DNA of 64,000 bases from HXMU1420-13 sp965601825 (GTDB taxonomy: Bacteria > Bacteroidota > Rhodothermia > Balneolales > Balneolaceae), in NCBI GenBank assembly GCA_965601825.1, contig OZ271839.1, forward strand, positions 1,984,001 through 2,048,000, written 5' to 3'. Made by a program: the position numbers and the translations under genes. Below the pieces are notes generated by a model. That model searched no databases. It was not told the DNA's origin and saw only the letters and a program-made list of their open reading frames with translations. Within the stretch, counting starts at the first letter, position 1. Each line of letters begins with the position of its first letter. This document shows, in pieces, positions 53,518 through 62,139 of the stretch.

Positions 53518-54537
53518 ATGATAGATTTACGAAGTGATACAATCACGAAGCCAACGCCTAAAATGTTGGTAGCCATGACAACTGCCGAATTAGGGGATGA
53601 TGTTTTTGAAGAAGACGAGACAGTAAATGCCTTTCAAGAGAAAATTGCGGCTATGTTTGGAAAGGAAGCCGGATTATTTGTGCCAAGTGGGGTAATGAGT
53701 AATCAAATCGCAATAAAGGTTTTAACTCAGCCCGGTGATGAACTTATCATTGACGAAAAGGGACATATTTATAATTATGAAACCGCCGGAGTTGCCTTTT
53801 TATCCGGAGTACAGATTCAGACTTTGGCTGGTGAACATGGAAAACTAACTCCTGAAATGTTAGCTCATCGAAAGCGTGGCGAATATGATTGGGAGCCAAG
53901 AACAAGTGTACTATGTCTTGAAAATACTACCAATAAAGGTGGAGGAGCCTGTTACACTGAAGAAGAGTTAACAGATTTAAAGAGGTTTGCTGATGAGCAA
54001 AATTTGATGATACACATGGATGGGGCAAGGATTTGGAATGCAATTACTGCAACCGGAATTAAGCCGGAGTTTTTTGGCACTATCGCTGATACTATTTCAG
54101 TTTGCTTCAGTAAAGGATTAGGTGCTCCTATTGGTTCAATGATCTTATCTACAAAAGATAGAATAGCGCAGGCAAGACGATACAGAAAGATGTGGGGTGG
54201 TGGAATGCGACAGGTTGGATTACTAGCAGCAGCTGCTAATTATGGTGTTGATGAGCATTGGCCAATCTTAGCTGAAGATCACAGACGAGCTAAATTATTT
54301 GCCGATTTAGTAAGTAAATGTTCTCAACTAAGTATCAATTTAAATGCAGTAGAAACTAATATTGTGATTTTTGATGTGAAAGAAGGAAATGCTATTGATG
54401 CGCTAGAACGATTAGAAAGTGAGGGAATTAGAATGGTTCAATTTGGGCCAAAAACTATAAGAGCAACCTTTCATTTTCAAATAACTGACACGCAATTCAC
54501 ACGATTGTTAGAAACAACAAAAGAGCTTTTCAATTAG
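53518..54537 (+). CDS. ltaE: low-specificity L-threonine aldolase
   Basis: Seen: 339 residues from ATG 53518, where family members begin (MIDLRSDTITKPT); an upstream ATG at 53473 would add 15 atypical residues. PLP lysine is in SVCFSKGLGAPIGSM; also EDETVNAFQEKIAAMFGKEA and MHMDGARIWNA. Known: cleaves L-threonine/allo-threonine to glycine and acetaldehyde. Single gene. Confidence 0.92.
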   Translation: MIDLRSDTITKPTPKMLVAMTTAELGDDVFEEDETVNAFQEKIAAMFGKEAGLFVPSGVMSNQIAIKVLTQPGDELIIDEKGHIYNYETAGVAFLSGVQIQTLAGEHGKLTPEMLAHRKRGEYDWEPRTSVLCLENTTNKGGGACYTEEELTDLKRFADEQNLMIHMDGARIWNAITATGIKPEFFGTIADTISVCFSKGLGAPIGSMILSTKDRIAQARRYRKMWGGGMRQVGLLAAAANYGVDEHWPILAEDHRRAKLFADLVSKCSQLSINLNAVETNIVIFDVKEGNAIDALERLESEGIRMVQFGPKTIRATFHFQITDTQFTRLLETTKELFN

Positions 54538-54615
54538 GATTGTAGGAATTCTTGTGATTTAATTTAATAATACTATCTTGATAGTATTTTAATTCCAAAT
54601 ACCTATCAAAACACA

Positions 54616-55074
54616 ATGAAGAAACGAATCTTAAGCGCTACAATAGTTTTATCGATTTTTATTTTTAATGCAGGATTTGCTCAGTCAAACCAGGAAGAAG
54701 AGGCGATCAGAGAAACAATTTTAAGTGGATACGTTAATGGTGCATTTAATGCCTTAGATCCTGATGCAATGGGAGAAACATTTCATGAAGAATTTGCAAT
54801 TTTCTCCTCTGATGGTGAAAACCTAAGACGCTATCCAATCGCAGCATGGATACAAAATACAGAGAGACAAAAAAACAGTCCTAACTTTGACCCAGCTGAA
54901 AATGTTTGGGAACATAATTTCGTAAGTGTAGACGTAACTGGTAATTCTGCAATGGTTAAGTTGGATTTGTTCCATGAAGGAAACCATATTTACACTGATT
55001 ACTTATCACTTTTGAAGTTCAATGATGGTTGGAAAATTGTAGCGAAAGTATTTTTCGAACATGAACCGGGTTAG
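54616..55074 (+). CDS. secreted lumazine-binding-like / SnoaL-fold protein
   Basis: Seen: 152 residues; signal peptide ending NAGFAQ. Mature domain is an NTF2-like fold: EEAIRETILSGYVNGAFNAL, FHEEFAIFSSDG, and FNDGWKIVAKVFFEHE, as in putative lumazine-binding (DUF4440-like) proteins. Known: function of exported members is unclear. The regulator gene follows five bases later, suggesting co-transcription. Confidence 0.75.
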   Translation: MKKRILSATIVLSIFIFNAGFAQSNQEEEAIRETILSGYVNGAFNALDPDAMGETFHEEFAIFSSDGENLRRYPIAAWIQNTERQKNSPNFDPAENVWEHNFVSVDVTGNSAMVKLDLFHEGNHIYTDYLSLLKFNDGWKIVAKVFFEHEPG

Positions 55075-55079
55075 CGATA

Positions 55080-55751
55080 ATGAAAAGATTTGAGCGCATT
55101 ATTGCTCTCTTTGTAAAACTACAGACCTCACAATTTGTTACTGCAAAGTCAGTTGGTGATGAGTTTGGTGTGTCTGAAAGAACTATTTATAGAGACATTC
55201 GTGCAATGGAGGCGGCCGGTATTCCAATTTATTCTGAAGCTGGCAAGGGATTTAAATTGATGCATGGTTTCCGTCTACCGCCTGTTTCATTTTCTGAGAA
55301 TGAAATTAATGCACTAATTACAGCTGAGCTATTAGTTAGTAAAAATCCGGATTCATCACTTATCAAAAATTACGGAGACGCATTAAACAAAATTCGCTCT
55401 ATCATTCAATATCAAGAGCAGGAAAAAGCGAGTTTATTGGACAACAAACTTACATTTTCAAAAAATGAGAATAAACAAAACACGCATTGGTTGTCTCAAA
55501 TTCAGGCTGCAATAACGAATCAACGAATATTAAGAATCGAATATCACTCAATTTCAAAAGATGAAGTAACCGAACGAAGTGTTGAACCATTGGGTGTCTA
55601 TTTGACAACTTATGCCTGGGTTTTGGTGGCTTATTGTAGATTGAGGAAGTCAAATCGTGAATTTCGACTGGATCACATTCGATCATTGAGATTGATGTCG
55701 GAAAAATTCAATCCTGGAAAATTCGATCTGCAAAATTATTTTCAGCGCTGA
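55080..55751 (+). CDS. HTH/WYL-domain transcriptional regulator (YafY-like)
   Basis: Seen: 223 residues. N-terminal helix-turn-helix KSVGDEFGVSERTIYRDIRA; a middle effector region; then a WYL domain with LRIEYHSISKDEVTERSVEP, WVLVAYCRLRKSNREFRLDHI. Slightly shorter than the usual 230-320 residues. Known: WYL regulators sense small ligands or nucleic acids. Probably co-transcribed with the upstream SnoaL-like gene; the small ABM-like gene downstream may be a target. Confidence 0.83.
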   Translation: MKRFERIIALFVKLQTSQFVTAKSVGDEFGVSERTIYRDIRAMEAAGIPIYSEAGKGFKLMHGFRLPPVSFSENEINALITAELLVSKNPDSSLIKNYGDALNKIRSIIQYQEQEKASLLDNKLTFSKNENKQNTHWLSQIQAAITNQRILRIEYHSISKDEVTERSVEPLGVYLTTYAWVLVAYCRLRKSNREFRLDHIRSLRLMSEKFNPGKFDLQNYFQR

Positions 55752-55824
55752 TTTTCTCCTGACACACAGTTGTCAAAACTCCTGCTGATCTTTGATTAAC
55801 CAATTAATATTTAATCAAAGAGAA

Positions 55825-56145
55825 ATGAATACAAACACTATTGAACTGGTACTATTTAAGATTCAGGGAAATCGCTCAGACGAAAAAGTAATTCAAGCTG
55901 CTGAGAAACTAAATGACTTCATTGAAAAACAGCCCGGTTTTATTTCAAGAACATTATCAAAAGCTGAAGATGGTACCTGGAAAGATTTAGTTTATTGGAC
56001 TGATTTGGAATCTGCTCAAAAAGCAGGTGAGAAAGTAATGACTGAAGCTTGTGCTGCTGAGTTTATGGGAATGATAGATAAGTCAACCATGCAGTTTTTA
56101 CACTTTGAGCCAAAGTTGAACTTTGATACAATCAAAGTGCACTAG
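55825..56145 (+). CDS. ABM-like dimeric alpha-beta barrel protein
   Basis: Seen: about 106 residues from ATG 55825 (the ATG at 55792 lies in an AT-rich leader and gives a poor N-terminus). NTIELVLFKIQGNRSDEKVI, KQPGFISRTLSKAEDGTWKD and DLVYWTDLESAQKAGEKV fit the antibiotic-biosynthesis-monooxygenase-like fold. Known: such proteins range from oxygenases to binding proteins; active-site residues cannot be assigned. Follows the WYL regulator; terminator at 56163. Confidence 0.65.
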   Translation: MNTNTIELVLFKIQGNRSDEKVIQAAEKLNDFIEKQPGFISRTLSKAEDGTWKDLVYWTDLESAQKAGEKVMTEACAAEFMGMIDKSTMQFLHFEPKLNFDTIKVH

Positions 56146-56162
56146 TTTCGATTATATGATAT

Positions 56163-56206
56163 AAAATCAATCTCCCTATGAGTTCTTTGGGAGATTGATT
56201 TTTTTT
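56163..56206. terminator. bidirectional rho-independent terminator
   Basis: Seen: AAAATCAATCTCCC / GGGAGATTGATTTT, a 14-bp perfect stem around a 12-base loop, with a T-run on the plus strand. It sits between the convergent ABM-like gene and argD. Confidence 0.85.
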
Positions 56207-56222
56207 GAGTTTGAAAGGCTGA

Positions 56223-57386
56223 TTAAATACACTCAGCCATTATATCTACAGCGATATCAATTTCTTCTTGAGTGATCACAAGTGGTGGAACAATTCTAAG
56301 TACATTTCCACCTGCAGCATTACTCAAAATTCCTCTTTGGAACATTCTGTCAACAACAGGGCGACCTGGTTTTGAAAGTTCTACGCCAATCATAAGTCCC
56401 ATCCCACGTACATCAACTACATTAGAATTATCAGCTGTTTTTGCACGAATTCTTTCCATCATATAAATACCTTTTTCAGCAGCTTGTTCAGCGAAATTAT
56501 CCATTTCAATTGTTTTTAAACAAGCATTCCCAACAGCGCAAGCGAATGGATTACCACCAAATGTAGTACCGTGTTGACCAAAATTTAAGGCGGAAGCTAC
56601 TTCTTCGTTTGCTATTACAGCTCCAATAGGAATACCACCTGCTAGTGCTTTAGCAGAAGCTACAATATCAGGCTTGATTCCATAATGTTGATAACACCAG
56701 AATTTGCCGGTTCTGGCAACACCGGTTTGAACTTCGTCAATAATTAAAAGAATATTTCTATCATTACAGAGTTCTCGGACATTCCATACAAAATCTCGAT
56801 CAGCGACATTTACACCACTGTTACCTTGAATCAGCTCGAAAGCAATTGCAATCGTTTGATCATCCACTTTTTCAAGTAATGCATCAAAATCGTTGAAAGG
56901 TGATTGCTCAAAACCATGAGGGAGAGGTGAAAATCCATTCTGATAAAACGGTTTGCTTAAGGTAACACCAGCAAGAGACCTTCCATGAAAGCCATCTTCT
57001 AATGAAATGATTTTACCTGATTTTCCATGTTTATGTCCCCAGGCTCGTGCAAACTTTACAGAGGCCTCCATGGCCTCTAAGCCTGAATTACACATGAACA
57101 CGCGATCCAAGCCACTTAAGTAGGTTAATCGCGAAATGAATTCACTTTGAGCTTCTGTGTAATAGAAATTAGATGTATGCAACAGCTTTTCAGATTGCTC
57201 TTTAATCGCATTAACAATTGCAGGATGTGAGTGCCCTAAATTGTTTACTGCAATCCCTGCAAGCAGGTCAATGTATTCTCTGTCTTCCACATCCCAGACT
57301 CTTGCACCGGCACCACGATCGAGTGTAACAGGAAATCGGTTATAAACCTGAAAGTGATGTTTTTTCTCTAAGTCAAGTGCATTCAT
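56223..57386 (-). CDS. argD: acetylornithine aminotransferase
   Basis: Seen: 387 residues, class-III PLP aminotransferase: ARVWDVEDREYIDLLAGIAV, FHGRSLAGVTLS, IIDEVQTGVARTGKFW, and the PLP Lys in VASAKALAGGIPIGAV. Known: transaminates N-acetylornithine and can serve in lysine synthesis. No other arg genes adjoin it, so assignment within the class-III group rests on overall sequence. Divergent from hisN, with a structured intergenic region between. Confidence 0.82.
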   Translation of the reverse strand: MNALDLEKKHHFQVYNRFPVTLDRGAGARVWDVEDREYIDLLAGIAVNNLGHSHPAIVNAIKEQSEKLLHTSNFYYTEAQSEFISRLTYLSGLDRVFMCNSGLEAMEASVKFARAWGHKHGKSGKIISLEDGFHGRSLAGVTLSKPFYQNGFSPLPHGFEQSPFNDFDALLEKVDDQTIAIAFELIQGNSGVNVADRDFVWNVRELCNDRNILLIIDEVQTGVARTGKFWCYQHYGIKPDIVASAKALAGGIPIGAVIANEEVASALNFGQHGTTFGGNPFACAVGNACLKTIEMDNFAEQAAEKGIYMMERIRAKTADNSNVVDVRGMGLMIGVELSKPGRPVVDRMFQRGILSNAAGGNVLRIVPPLVITQEEIDIAVDIMAECI

Positions 57387-57473
57387 TCGTTTAAGGGGTT
57401 TTTGGAAATCAGTAGTTCGCTGGAAAATAGGAATAAATAAGGTTGCTCTTCACACTTTCTTCATTAATTAAGG

Positions 57474-57587
57474 CTACTGTGAGGATGAGCAGTAGATAGT
57501 TTTAGATTGGTATTAGAAGCTGTGATCGCTTTCTAAAAATACCTCTATTAACCAAAGGGTGCGCTTTGAACGGCGAGCCCTTTTTTT
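57474..57587 (+). ncRNA. candidate structured RNA ending in a terminator
   Basis: Seen: three consecutive hairpins on the plus strand. H1: CTACTG (57474-57479) with CAGTAG (57490-57495), loop TGAGGATGAG. H2: GGTATTAGAAGC with GCTTTCT-aaa-AATACC (57509-57543). H3: AAAGGG...CCCTTT (57554-57583), continuing into a seven-T run to 57587. The flanking genes are divergent, so no coding gene needs a plus-strand terminator here. It could be a small RNA or a leader/attenuator of hisN (ATG 57685). No known family recognised. Confidence 0.4.
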
Positions 57588-57684
57588 ATGAGATTTAATC
57601 TTACCAAAATTTGGGGAATTCAAGTTCAATAATTCTGTAAATTCTTTTCCTCAAATCACACTCACTCATCATAAAGACGTAAAC

Positions 57685-58461
57685 ATGGCTGACATTAAAG
57701 AGCTTCTTGAAGCAGCGAAAGAAATTGCACACATCGGTGGTCAACATACCTTAAAGTATTTCAAAAAAGATTTTGAAGTGATTAGTAAGGCGGATGATTC
57801 ACCTGTAACAATCGCAGATCGTGAGACAGAAAAAATAATCCGAGAAGAAATTCTAAAACGTTACCCAGACCATGGAATCATTGGTGAAGAATATGGAAGA
57901 ACCAATGAAGAGAGTAATATCCAATGGGTACTTGATCCAATTGATGGCACAAAGTCCTTCATTCATGGAGTTCCATTTTATACTACATTAATCGGGATCA
58001 TGATCGATAATGAACCTGTAGTAGGTGTAATAAATGCACCGGCATTGGATGAACTTTGTGCTGCTGGTGTTGGATTAGGTGCAACACTTAATAATGAACC
58101 ATGTTCTGTGAGAAATACTGAGAAAATGGAAGACTCCACATTTCTAGTTACAGAAATTCGTCGTTTCCAGGAATGTGGAATGGAGGATGCTTTTCAGGAA
58201 TTAATGACTCAAACCAAATTACATCGTACCTGGGGTGATGCTTATGGGCATATGATGGTAGCCATTGGACGAGCAGATATCATGTTTGATCCAATTTTAA
58301 ATATCTGGGATGCTGCAGCCTTATTACCAGTACTGAAGGAAGCCGGTGGGATCTTTAGTGACACAGATGGGGTAGAAACCATACATTCTGGAAATGGGTT
58401 TTCAACCAACAAAACCTTGTATCCAAAGGTAAAAGCAATATTTGAATCAGTTAAAGTTTAA
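57685..58461 (+). CDS. hisN: inositol-monophosphatase-fold phosphatase, HisN-type histidinol phosphatase
   Basis: Seen: 258 residues. Metal-site motifs GEEYG, WVLDPIDGTKSFIHGVPFY and WDAAALLPVLKEAGG. The TKSFIHGVP variant, in place of TxNFxHG, is the form I associate with HisN-type histidinol phosphatase. Known: Mg-dependent hydrolysis of histidinol phosphate (or inositol phosphate in relatives). Its stop overlaps the next ATG (TAATG). Other his genes are not nearby. Confidence 0.7.
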   Translation: MADIKELLEAAKEIAHIGGQHTLKYFKKDFEVISKADDSPVTIADRETEKIIREEILKRYPDHGIIGEEYGRTNEESNIQWVLDPIDGTKSFIHGVPFYTTLIGIMIDNEPVVGVINAPALDELCAAGVGLGATLNNEPCSVRNTEKMEDSTFLVTEIRRFQECGMEDAFQELMTQTKLHRTWGDAYGHMMVAIGRADIMFDPILNIWDAAALLPVLKEAGGIFSDTDGVETIHSGNGFSTNKTLYPKVKAIFESVKV

Positions 58462-60764
58462 TGATCAGAACCCCTTACACGGTATTCATTCCCTTATTCA
58501 TTTCATTTATCACGTATTTCCAAACCTGTGAAGACATAAGGTTTGATTATTCTACTCACCCATATCATCCGTTTGATATAGAGCATGCTGAAATTACGCT
58601 AGATGTTGAATCAGATCAGCATTTGATAAATGGGGAAGTAAACTATTCAATCCGCTCAAAAATTGATGGATTACATGTAATCCAATTAAACGCTAGTCAG
58701 CTTTCTCTTGACCAAATAACCATAAATGAAAGTGAAGTAGAATTCAGTATTGAAGGCGATATTCTTGAAATCAATCTTCAGGATACCTTACTGGCGGATG
58801 AGGAATTTGATCTTTTTATTAGCTGGCAGGCAAATTCCGAATTTGGTTTGCATAAAAGTTATGATGGTTCATTCTGGTCATCTTTAAATCCACTGGCACA
58901 TAGACACTGGTTACCTGTGTTTGACCATCCAAGAGAGGCGTTCACTTTCGAAGCTGGAATCGATATTCCAAATGAGCTGGAAGTCCTTTTTAATGGTGAT
59001 TTAGGTGAAGTGAGTCCGGTTTCAACTAGTAAGAAAAGAATAAGGTGGTCGTCTGAAACTCCCGTTCCTGCAACCGGTTTAGGATTCGTAATGGGTGATT
59101 TTGACATCTCTGAGATGACAGCTGGATTTACCAAAATTCGATTATTCCATGAAACAGCAGATCAGGAAAAAGCGACTGAACTGATTGTAGAAGCTGCTAG
59201 AATCAAACGTGAAGTTGAAGATGCACTCTCATTTGGTTATCCATGGGAATCGCTGAATATTGTAATCCTCCTGGACAACTATTGGATGGAGCGAACTCAT
59301 GGAACCGGAACCATTTATTTATTTGAGCGACTTGGCAGTCTAGAGAATCAATTAGCTCGAAACCTGTATGCTCAGTGGTTTGGCGAATATCAGAGAACTG
59401 AGCAATATTTAAACTTAGAAAATGAAGGAATAAACGGGTTATTACCAACCGCTCTGCACTATCAGTTCTCAGATTCTGCTCTTCATATCGAAAATCCGGA
59501 TTCCTTAGTGATGATCGAGGACTGGAATCGCTGGCAAGAAGGGTATATGCTGGACTCAGAAAATTTCACTTCAACAGTTGATGAAAGTCTGGAAGGTTTC
59601 ATGAGGACATTTGATGGAATTGTTGATTTCGATGATTATGCCGAGGTTTGGTATCAAAAAACCGGAATCCCGAGCTTTAATCCAATTCCACAATACTTAC
59701 CGCAATCACCTGAGGTCGAAGACACAACTGCTTTATATAGCCTGAGTATCGAATTGAATGAAGTTGACTCTGAGTTAACTTTAATCTTTGATCTGATAGA
59801 TGGGCTTCCGTCTGAAAATCAGTCGGTTAATATGGTCTTGAACCAGTTTGACATCGTTAGCAATGAGGAGATTTCATTTTCCGGTTTTCAAGATACTTTA
59901 CTGATTTCAATACCAAACACAACTGAATTTGTAACCTTTGAATCTGCCACCTATCCAGTTGAAAGATTGGAAGTGGTAGAGGCGCCGATTTTTTACTTAT
60001 TAAATCAATTAAGGGCCGAAAATCCTTTGGATAGAATATCAGCTGCCAAAATTCTAGAAAACTATTCTGACAATCCTGATTTACAGCTTGCACTCAATGA
60101 TATACTATCATTTGAAGAAAATGATGAGGTGATCGCAGCTATTTATTCCTCCCTTTCAAGTATTGCAAAAGGCGCGACCGGTACTGAAGAGTTATTTATT
60201 TCGGGACTTAATAATGAATCGGAAGCAATTCAAGATGCATCAATAAGATCTATGGTCTGGTATCCTGATAATGAATACGTGCGGTCAAGCTTGAGTTCAA
60301 AACTAATTCGTTCTGAAGGTGATATTTTTGATACTGCTTTGAGGATTATGAACTACATCGGAACAACAGAGGAATTTGAATCAATTTTAAGATCTGTTGA
60401 AAGAAGAGATACTGTAGGAACTAAAACTCTTCGGCTTATAGAGCTTTCCGATAGTCTGCAAGTATCAGAAAATGCATTAAATATTTTAGATGAATATACA
60501 TCTGAAGAAAACTCATACCAGATTAGACTTCAGGCGCTTGAACTCTTAAATCTACATGATATCGATGCTGAAAGATGGAATGATCGTTTGGGTCAACTTC
60601 AATCAGATCGAGACCCTAGAATTAGATTCTGGGCCGTAGAGCATATTTCAAGATTCAATTCAGCCTCAGAATCTTTGGTTAAACTAAATTCAGCTTCAGT
60701 AAATGAATTTGATCCGCGTGTTCTTCTGATGATTGAAGGAGTTAAAGAAGAGCTATCAAAGTAG
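58461..60764 (+). CDS. inactive M1 aminopeptidase homologue with C-terminal helical repeats
   Basis: Seen: 767 residues. N-terminal hydrophobic segment with a possible lipobox Cys at residue 23, then an M1-type beta domain (LVIS-like LFISWQANSEFG; HRHWLPVFDHPREAFTFEAG). Where M1 peptidases have HExxHQWFG, this has RNLYAQWFG (300-308); the first His, Glu and second His are all lost. The substrate motif GxMEN is replaced by WMERTHGTGTIYLFERLG. From about 510 there are HEAT-like helical repeats. Known: LTA4H/M1 fold needs both motifs for zinc and substrate. Inferred: pseudoenzyme, perhaps periplasmic binding or scaffold. Coupled to hisN by TAATG. Confidence 0.7.
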   Translation: MIRTPYTVFIPLFISFITYFQTCEDIRFDYSTHPYHPFDIEHAEITLDVESDQHLINGEVNYSIRSKIDGLHVIQLNASQLSLDQITINESEVEFSIEGDILEINLQDTLLADEEFDLFISWQANSEFGLHKSYDGSFWSSLNPLAHRHWLPVFDHPREAFTFEAGIDIPNELEVLFNGDLGEVSPVSTSKKRIRWSSETPVPATGLGFVMGDFDISEMTAGFTKIRLFHETADQEKATELIVEAARIKREVEDALSFGYPWESLNIVILLDNYWMERTHGTGTIYLFERLGSLENQLARNLYAQWFGEYQRTEQYLNLENEGINGLLPTALHYQFSDSALHIENPDSLVMIEDWNRWQEGYMLDSENFTSTVDESLEGFMRTFDGIVDFDDYAEVWYQKTGIPSFNPIPQYLPQSPEVEDTTALYSLSIELNEVDSELTLIFDLIDGLPSENQSVNMVLNQFDIVSNEEISFSGFQDTLLISIPNTTEFVTFESATYPVERLEVVEAPIFYLLNQLRAENPLDRISAAKILENYSDNPDLQLALNDILSFEENDEVIAAIYSSLSSIAKGATGTEELFISGLNNESEAIQDASIRSMVWYPDNEYVRSSLSSKLIRSEGDIFDTALRIMNYIGTTEEFESILRSVERRDTVGTKTLRLIELSDSLQVSENALNILDEYTSEENSYQIRLQALELLNLHDIDAERWNDRLGQLQSDRDPRIRFWAVEHISRFNSASESLVKLNSASVNEFDPRVLLMIEGVKEELSK

Positions 60765-60766
60765 TT

Positions 60767-60840
60767 GAGTTACAAAGTGACAGAGTTACAAAGTTGAAAC
60801 CAACTCTGTAACTCCGAATCTATGATACTTTGTAACTCTG
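60767..60840. repeat. inverted/direct repeat array between convergent genes
   Basis: Seen: CAGAGTTACAAAGT (60781-60794) and its exact reverse complement ACTTTGTAACTCTG (60827-60840), plus an extra direct copy GAGTTACAAAGT at 60767-60778 and an inner partial copy AACTCTGTAACTC around 60802. It fills the gap between the M1-like gene and the ABC permease gene. It could act as a bidirectional terminator, but there is no T-run. Confidence 0.65.
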
Positions 60841-60842
60841 AA

Positions 60843-62138
60843 TTACCCTTGTCGAACCCATTTTACAAGTTCCTTATAAGAAGGCTTCTTGCCGTACATG
60901 AGTATTCCAACTCTATAAATCTTAGCAGCTAACCACATCAATCCGATAAATGTACCTACCATTAGCAGTAAAGAAAGTCCTATCTGCCAAAATGGGACGG
61001 TTGTTGATGCAATCCTTGATATCATATTTATAGGTGCAGTAAGTGGAAATAGAGACGCAATAACTACAGCTGTTGAATCCGGATTCTCCATCACTTTCAA
61101 ATTCAGGAAATAACCTACAAAGATTGGAATCATAACCGGTAACATGAACTGTTGAGTGTCTTGTTCAGAATCTACAGCTGCACCAATAGCAGCAAAAATT
61201 CCTGCGTAAATCAGGAATCCTATAAAGAAGAAAATGAAGAAGTACACAAATATTGATGGAGCAAAAATGAATTGCTCTAAAACAGCCGGATCAAAAGAAG
61301 CACTGGCACTTTCGACTGCTTCCGGTGGTAAGTTTTGCATTTGCAAATCCATAATTATTCCTGCAACAGGTGCAGCAATTATGGACAGACCTATGTAGGA
61401 AATGATCCATACTCCAAACTGTGTAAGTGCTACGGATAGAATCCCAAGAAGCTTACCAAACATCAATTCAATAGGTTTAACTGATGACGCAATTACTTCA
61501 ACAATTCTATTTGTTTTCTCTTCAATTACCCCGCGCATTAAGATGGCCCCATATCCGAAAACACCGATGAAAATGAGCAAACCCAGAATGAAGCCAAATG
61601 CAGCTCCTGCAATTGCATTATCTTCTTCCTCACCAGTTTCTGTAATTTTCAATGTTTCGAGTTGAGGACGAGCTTCAAATATTTCTCGCACTTCCGCTGA
61701 GACATTTACTTCTTCCAGTTTTGCTTCTCGGAATGCGGCTCGAATGTCTCTCTCTACAAATTCTTGAAAAGCTATACCTCCGCCTGAATAAACTAGGGTA
61801 GGGCGTTCTTCAAGATTATAAAAAGCTTCAGTAAGGATGATATAACCATCCAAATCACCTTCAAGCACCTGGCTACGAAGGGTATCAATCGGCACATCGC
61901 TTACATCAACATATTGCTCAGAGTCTCTATCAAAGAGTCTTTCATATAAAACATCCGTCTCATCGACGATTCCAACCTTTTTTGATATATCGCTGTCTGG
62001 CAAAGACACTAATACAACGATAGCGATGAATGCTACAAAGGCCAGCGGTGTAAGTAATGTTGAAAGAATAAATGACTTTGTTCTTACTCGAGTAAGGTAT
62101 TCACGCTTAAGAACTAATAAAATCTTATTGAAATCCAT
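60843..62138 (-). CDS. ABC-2 type transporter permease (NatB-like)
   Basis: Seen: 431 residues. N-terminal helix after KREYLTRVRTKSFILSTLL, a large extracytoplasmic domain (about 50-175), then five or six transmembrane helices (GFILGLLIFIGVFGYGAIL; FVYFFIFFFIGFLIYAGIF). NRIVEVIASSVKPIELMFGK is the diagnostic NatB/ABC-2 motif. Known: exports small solutes; NatAB exports Na+. Substrate uncertain. It starts 1 base after the ATPase gene. Confidence 0.85.
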   Translation of the reverse strand: MDFNKILLVLKREYLTRVRTKSFILSTLLTPLAFVAFIAIVVLVSLPDSDISKKVGIVDETDVLYERLFDRDSEQYVDVSDVPIDTLRSQVLEGDLDGYIILTEAFYNLEERPTLVYSGGGIAFQEFVERDIRAAFREAKLEEVNVSAEVREIFEARPQLETLKITETGEEEDNAIAGAAFGFILGLLIFIGVFGYGAILMRGVIEEKTNRIVEVIASSVKPIELMFGKLLGILSVALTQFGVWIISYIGLSIIAAPVAGIIMDLQMQNLPPEAVESASASFDPAVLEQFIFAPSIFVYFFIFFFIGFLIYAGIFAAIGAAVDSEQDTQQFMLPVMIPIFVGYFLNLKVMENPDSTAVVIASLFPLTAPINMISRIASTTVPFWQIGLSLLLMVGTFIGLMWLAAKIYRVGILMYGKKPSYKELVKWVRQG

Positions 62139-62139
62139 G

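Noticed and set aside
57474..57587. Known riboswitch, SRP RNA or 6S RNA
   Set aside because: None of the conserved loops of preQ1, SAM, TPP, cobalamin or SRP RNA is present, and end pairing typical of 6S is not evident.
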